A stretch of DNA of 64,000 nt from Streptomyces sp. DSM 15324 (GTDB lineage Bacteria; Actinomycetota; Actinomycetes; Streptomycetales; Streptomycetaceae), in the NCBI RefSeq assembly GCF_001514285.1, contig NZ_KQ949025.1:375571-439570 (forward strand), written 5' to 3'. The notes beneath the pieces are model-generated. The model searched no databases. It saw nothing but the letters and a program-made list of their open reading frames with translations, and was not told where the DNA came from. A program made the translations under genes and the position numbers. The first letter of the stretch is position 1, and every line of letters begins with the position of its first letter. This document shows, one piece after another, positions 60,621 to 64,000 of this stretch.

Positions 60621-62938
60621 GCCGATTCCCCCTTCACCCAGGGAAGTTCGTGCCCGTGCTCCTTCAGGAACTCGTGGTAGGAGTCGATCACATTGGCCCG
60701 CACCTCGACATCGTGCTCGGTCCGGTCCCGCAGCGCGAACAGGTCGTTGTCCAGGATCCGCTTGCGCCGGTTGATCTTCCGGGGCACGACGACGTTCCCG
60801 ACCCAGATGTCGTCGTTCTCCTCGTACTCCTGCCACTCGTACTCGCCGCGCGCGTCCCGCACGTACAGCCGGTTGCCGCGCCGGTCGTGGCCGACCTTCT
60901 CGACGACGGCCATGAACACCGGGTAGTCCTTGGGCTCGTACAGCCGCTCCTCCTGCTTCTCCCGCTCGGTCTTCTTCCGCAGGAACAGCATGGTGGTGAG
61001 GATGTTGACGCCGGCGCCGAACACGAAGGGTTCCACAGGGAGTTCGACGCTGGCCATCACCCAGCACTCGTCGAGGATGTACCGCCGTACCGCCTCGTCG
61101 TCCGGGCCGGGGTTGGACAGGATGCCGTTGGGAAGGACGATGCCGATGCGCCCGCCGGGCCTGACCCACTCCACGCACTTCTGCACGAAGAGCCGCTCGG
61201 GCGGGACGGAGGAGGCCGGCTTGCCGCGCTTGAGCGAGCCGTCGCCCTTCTCCTTGTCCTTGGTCCAGTCGTAGGCGATGCTCGCCGGCTTCTCCCCGCC
61301 GAACTCGTCCGTCCGGAACAGCTCCAGGGTCGACCCGGTGACGGGGATGTCCGTGCCGAAGGGCGGGTTGGTGAGCAGGACGTCGACCTGTCCGATCCCG
61401 ACGCGGTTCAGGCGCTCCATGGCGGGCCCGTGACCGGGCTTGTCCTGGCTGCCGCGGGGGAACCTGAGGGAGTCCACCTGGAAGGTGTTGCCCCTGACCT
61501 CCGTCAGCATCATCAGGCCGAAGGAGGCGGCGCGGGTGAGGAACGGGTCGAAGTCCATGCCGAAGACCCGGTCGCTGGCGTACCGCGCGAGTTCCGGGCG
61601 GTACTCCGTCTCCGCGTCGGCCTTCGCCTGCACGGACATGCCCCGCCCGAAGGCGGGCAGCCCGTCCCGGTGCAGGACATGCAGCAGCGTCTCGCGCAGG
61701 AAGCCGCCGGTGCCGCAGCACGGGTCGAGAACGGTCTCGTCGGGCTGGGGGTCGAGCAGTTCGACCATGAAGCGGGTCGCGACGTTCGGGGTGAAGTACT
61801 GACCCCGGTCGCCGCGCAGGTTGGCGCCGACGAGTTCTTGGTAGGCGGTGCCGACCGCGTCGAGGGAGGTGCCGAGGAGGGTGTACGTGGACAGTTCACC
61901 GGCGATGAAGGTGAGAGCGGCCTCATTGAGAGTGAGGCGGTCGTACTCGGTGAGCTCGTCCGGATGCTCCTTCTTGAACTCCGCGAAGAGGTCCTTCACG
62001 CGCTGGGCGACGGCGGGGTTGCCCTCGTCGCTCTTCGCCAGCGCCACGAGCTCCGTGGTGTCGACGTAGAAGCGGGGGTCCTGTCCCTCCCGCACCATCT
62101 TCTCGTCGTGCAGCTTGGCGAACAGGACGTAGAGGAACTGCCAGAACGCGGCGTCCTTGGGCAGGCCCTCGTTGCCGTGGATGAAGTCGTGACAGCGGCG
62201 GAACGCGAACTTGAGCATGGTCTCGTCGGCGCTGCGCATGATGCCGAGCGAGGAGATGTTGCCCTTGGCGTCGAAGAGGGTGGCGTCGCCGCGCGGCCAG
62301 TTCGCCAGCGGCAGGTAGACGTCCTCGAAGCGGTGCGGGTCGCGGCGGATGAAGTAGAGGTCCTTGTCGTCCGTCCACATGCCGTAGACGCACTCCGGCC
62401 CGGCCCCGTGCATCAGGTCGGCGACCTCGTCGACCTGTTCCTTGGCCCGGGCGAAGGTGCGGATCTTGGAGACAGTACGGCTGTCGTTGCGGGGCGGCTT
62501 GATGACGACGATCCGGCGGATGTCCTCCCGCTTGGGCTCCTCGCCGGGCTTGATCGAGCCGGGCTCGAAGATCGCGATGCTCGCCCGCTTCCACGTCTTC
62601 CGGCCGTTCTTCGAGACCTGGATGCGGAAGTCGGCCCGCATGTCGCGCGGGTCGATGCCGTACTGGTGGACGAGCGCCCGGGCGATGCGCTGGCGGACCT
62701 CCTCCATCGGGGTGTGCTTGACGACGTTCGTACCGGAGATGTAGTCGAAGATCTCGTCGTCCTGGAGCTTGCGCGGCCCCGCGCTCTCCTCCGGCGCCGA
62801 CTGCGCACGCCCCCTGCCGGAGGCCTTCGCGTTCGCCTTGGCCGACGGTGCCGGCCTCCGCCCACCCTCCTCGGGAATGTCGAAGCCCAGCTGTTCCTCA
62901 CCCATCGCGCCCGCGCCCACCTTGTCCCATATCGCCAC
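60617..62938 (-). CDS. mad2: N6-adenine DNA methyltransferase, MAD2-like
   Basis: A 773-residue HsdM-class gamma methylase. The first 60 residues are Ala/Gly/Lys-rich. About 60-390 is a recognition-associated region (ARALVHQYGIDPRDMRADFRIQVSKNGRKTWKRAS). SAM motif I is DPCCGTGGFL near 404 and the catalytic NPPFGTD motif IV near 523, followed by GGRIGIVLPNGILSN. The N-terminal half is longer than in classical HsdM. It uses SAM to methylate adenine at sites set by the overlapping specificity gene. GTG 62938 is the start given; ATG 62905 is possible. Fits MAD2. Confidence 0.88.
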   Translation of the reverse strand: MAIWDKVGAGAMGEEQLGFDIPEEGGRRPAPSAKANAKASGRGRAQSAPEESAGPRKLQDDEIFDYISGTNVVKHTPMEEVRQRIARALVHQYGIDPRDMRADFRIQVSKNGRKTWKRASIAIFEPGSIKPGEEPKREDIRRIVVIKPPRNDSRTVSKIRTFARAKEQVDEVADLMHGAGPECVYGMWTDDKDLYFIRRDPHRFEDVYLPLANWPRGDATLFDAKGNISSLGIMRSADETMLKFAFRRCHDFIHGNEGLPKDAAFWQFLYVLFAKLHDEKMVREGQDPRFYVDTTELVALAKSDEGNPAVAQRVKDLFAEFKKEHPDELTEYDRLTLNEAALTFIAGELSTYTLLGTSLDAVGTAYQELVGANLRGDRGQYFTPNVATRFMVELLDPQPDETVLDPCCGTGGFLRETLLHVLHRDGLPAFGRGMSVQAKADAETEYRPELARYASDRVFGMDFDPFLTRAASFGLMMLTEVRGNTFQVDSLRFPRGSQDKPGHGPAMERLNRVGIGQVDVLLTNPPFGTDIPVTGSTLELFRTDEFGGEKPASIAYDWTKDKEKGDGSLKRGKPASSVPPERLFVQKCVEWVRPGGRIGIVLPNGILSNPGPDDEAVRRYILDECWVMASVELPVEPFVFGAGVNILTTMLFLRKKTEREKQEERLYEPKDYPVFMAVVEKVGHDRRGNRLYVRDARGEYEWQEYEENDDIWVGNVVVPRKINRRKRILDNDLFALRDRTEHDVEVRANVIDSYHEFLKEHGHELPWVKGESA

Positions 62939-62990
62939 GTTTCACACCGCCGGTCTGCCGTACGGCGTACCGCCCCACACTAGGCCAACG

Positions 62991-64000
62991 TCATTCCTCG
63001 GCGTCCTCCCCCGTGACGGCCCAGTCCTCGGCGATCTGCACCAGGGAACGCCCGCCGGGGTCGACCCAGTACTTCGTCCCCTGCACCTGCTGGTCGTTGC
63101 CCATCGCCTCAAGGCGAATACGTCGGACCAGGCTGGACGGGGAGTACGCCTGCCCGTCCGCCTCCCACACCAGCGGCCGGCTCTTGCTGTTCCGCCAGAC
63201 AGCCCGCCCTCGCCGCGGGTCCTCCTGGATCCAGCGGGGCAGGTTCTTGCGGTCGGCCTCGGTATCCGGCCGCAGTTCCAGAAGCGTGCCCTCACTGATG
63301 AGCCCCTGCTCGACGATCACCGTGACCGCGCGCGTACTGCGCGTTCCAGACGTCGGCTGTCGCGTGCGAACGAATGACTCGGCCGTGAGCGCCAGGTCAG
63401 CCAGTGTGGCGCCCCCGGTCTCGGCAACAACCGCGTGCGGCTCTTCGACCAGCGCTTCAGCCGCGGCCTCAGATGCCTCCCCCGCGACCAGGAGCGCGGT
63501 GAGGCGACCCGCTACTCCTGAGGCCCGCTCGGGCAGCGTGACCGCCTTGGCAACCTGGCTGGTTCGCCCGTACGCGGCGTTGATCACATCGATCATGAGC
63601 AGTACGGCCAGATTCACCCGCCCTGGCACCTGAGCCAGTCGGTCCGACCACGCTTCCCCGTCCAGGGCCTCCAGGTCGCCGATCTCCATGGTGTGGAACA
63701 GCACGTGGGTGAGCAGGATGTCAGCATGCTCAGCCACCTGGGCCACGCGGGCGCTCGACACGCCCACAAGCTTGGCCCGCTCGGCAAGGTCACCCAGCAT
63801 GCCGAGCTTGCCGACCTCGTCGCGCACCGCCCGAAGCAGACCGACACACCGCCACACCCGGAAGGCAGTCGGCATGGGCCCGAAGATCTCCCGGTAGTGG
63901 GCCCTCTCCCATAGCCATGACGGATTCCGCTTCGCCTCGGCGGCGAAAGCCGGGTCCGGGTGCACGGCGGCGAGGGCAAGCGCCGCCTCCTCCATGGTGC
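62991..64000 (-). CDS. RAMA-like domain protein, 5' end beyond the window
   Basis: The frame is open to the window edge; an ATG at 63995 lies within it, so the visible 334 residues may be the whole protein or a C-terminal part. Most is alpha-helical with no motif (ERAHYREIFGPMPTAFRVWRCVGLLRAVRDEVGKLG). From about residue 225, a RAMA-like region follows: VEQGLISEGTLLELRP, then VWRNSKSRPLVWEADGQAYSPSSLVRRIRLEA and TKYWVDPGGRSLVQIAEDW. RAMA domains are reported to associate with restriction and methylase proteins and may sense modified DNA. It is upstream of the methylase on the same strand (52-bp gap), so in the same operon. Confidence 0.65.
   Translation of the reverse strand, partial: TMEEAALALAAVHPDPAFAAEAKRNPSWLWERAHYREIFGPMPTAFRVWRCVGLLRAVRDEVGKLGMLGDLAERAKLVGVSSARVAQVAEHADILLTHVLFHTMEIGDLEALDGEAWSDRLAQVPGRVNLAVLLMIDVINAAYGRTSQVAKAVTLPERASGVAGRLTALLVAGEASEAAAEALVEEPHAVVAETGGATLADLALTAESFVRTRQPTSGTRSTRAVTVIVEQGLISEGTLLELRPDTEADRKNLPRWIQEDPRRGRAVWRNSKSRPLVWEADGQAYSPSSLVRRIRLEAMGNDQQVQGTKYWVDPGGRSLVQIAEDWAVTGEDAEE

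Noticed and set aside
59196..61721. 841-codon form of the specificity subunit
   Set aside because: The upstream half is the antisense-frame shadow of the methylase gene; the GTGA overlap at 60617-60620 gives a natural start.
59196..62938. Ordinary type I restriction-modification system
   Set aside because: No HsdR helicase-nuclease gene is adjacent or elsewhere in the window; the genes sit in an operon-like row with kinase and HerA proteins instead.
44597..64000. Canonical BREX type 2 (Pgl) locus because of the PglW-like kinase
   Set aside because: There is no PglZ phosphatase, PglX methylase or PglY/BrxD-type gene; the methylase is HsdM-like with an overlapping S subunit.
1..64000. tRNA, rRNA or riboswitch genes
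   Set aside because: I looked in the intergenic gaps for tRNA T-loop patterns and known riboswitch cores and saw none that I could support.

Overview
The window is high-GC actinobacterial DNA with strong third-position GC bias, GTG starts and WhiJ/AbaA-type regulators. The order hutH, GGDEF gene, enoyl-CoA hydratase, class III adenylyl cyclase, birA, pccB/pccE, maf, accA, deoR, lpdA, purine nucleoside phosphorylase, phosphosugar mutase, deoC, two aldehyde dehydrogenases matches, from memory, the Streptomyces coelicolor SCO4932 to SCO4912 region. The organism is almost certainly a Streptomyces. All calls come from reading the sequence; no database search was run.

Layout. 1-18.3 kb is variable chromosome: an Imm32-like protein, a DUF4291 protein, a DUF6585-like membrane protein, a lipoprotein, a restriction-endonuclease/TerD fusion, a secreted HAD phosphatase, msrA, a zinc alcohol dehydrogenase, a WhiJ/AbaA-like regulatory cluster (XRE-DUF5753, DUF397, HATPase), a MacB-type ABC exporter, an L,D-transpeptidase lipoprotein, a sortase-type surface protein and a second lipoprotein paralogous to the first. 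18.3-33.7 kb is conserved core: histidine catabolism, c-di-GMP and cAMP signalling, biotinylation and acyl-CoA carboxylase (biotin ligase, beta and epsilon subunits, biotinylated alpha subunit), a DeoR regulator and an LpdA-like quinone reductase. 33.8-44.5 kb is a nucleoside-salvage block: purine nucleoside phosphorylase, a phosphosugar mutase and a deoC-aldehyde dehydrogenase operon. The phosphorylase and deoC share a 12-bp palindromic operator candidate. This block also holds a 32-bp-period degenerate repeat tract and a frameshifted remnant of an eCIS-type DUF4157 gene. A 228-bp MITE-like element ends exactly on the deoR stop codon.

44.6 kb to the right edge is a defence island, nearly all on the minus strand. 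It encodes a 1857-aa HerA-like ATPase with a PD-(D/E)XK-like motif, a 564-aa protein of unknown fold, a 1435-aa NERD/pseudokinase/kinase/P-loop protein, a type I-like specificity subunit, an N6-adenine methylase and a protein with a RAMA-like C-terminus that runs off the window. Gene content and order fit the methylation-associated defence system (MADS). MAD1, MAD3 and MAD4 equivalents are not visible and may lie to the right. Inside the island, between kinase and specificity genes, sit an AbiEii-like nucleotidyltransferase pair and a second XRE-DUF5753/DUF397 regulator pair, whose regulator has an apparent 3' frameshift.

How the parts may work together: the methylase and S subunit would mark self DNA, and the kinase and HerA/nuclease proteins would sense and act on unmodified DNA. 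In the metabolic block the phosphorylase releases (deoxy)ribose-1-phosphate, the mutase may convert it to the 5-phosphate, DeoC cleaves deoxyribose-5-phosphate to acetaldehyde and glyceraldehyde-3-phosphate, and the aldehyde dehydrogenase pair may oxidise the aldehyde.
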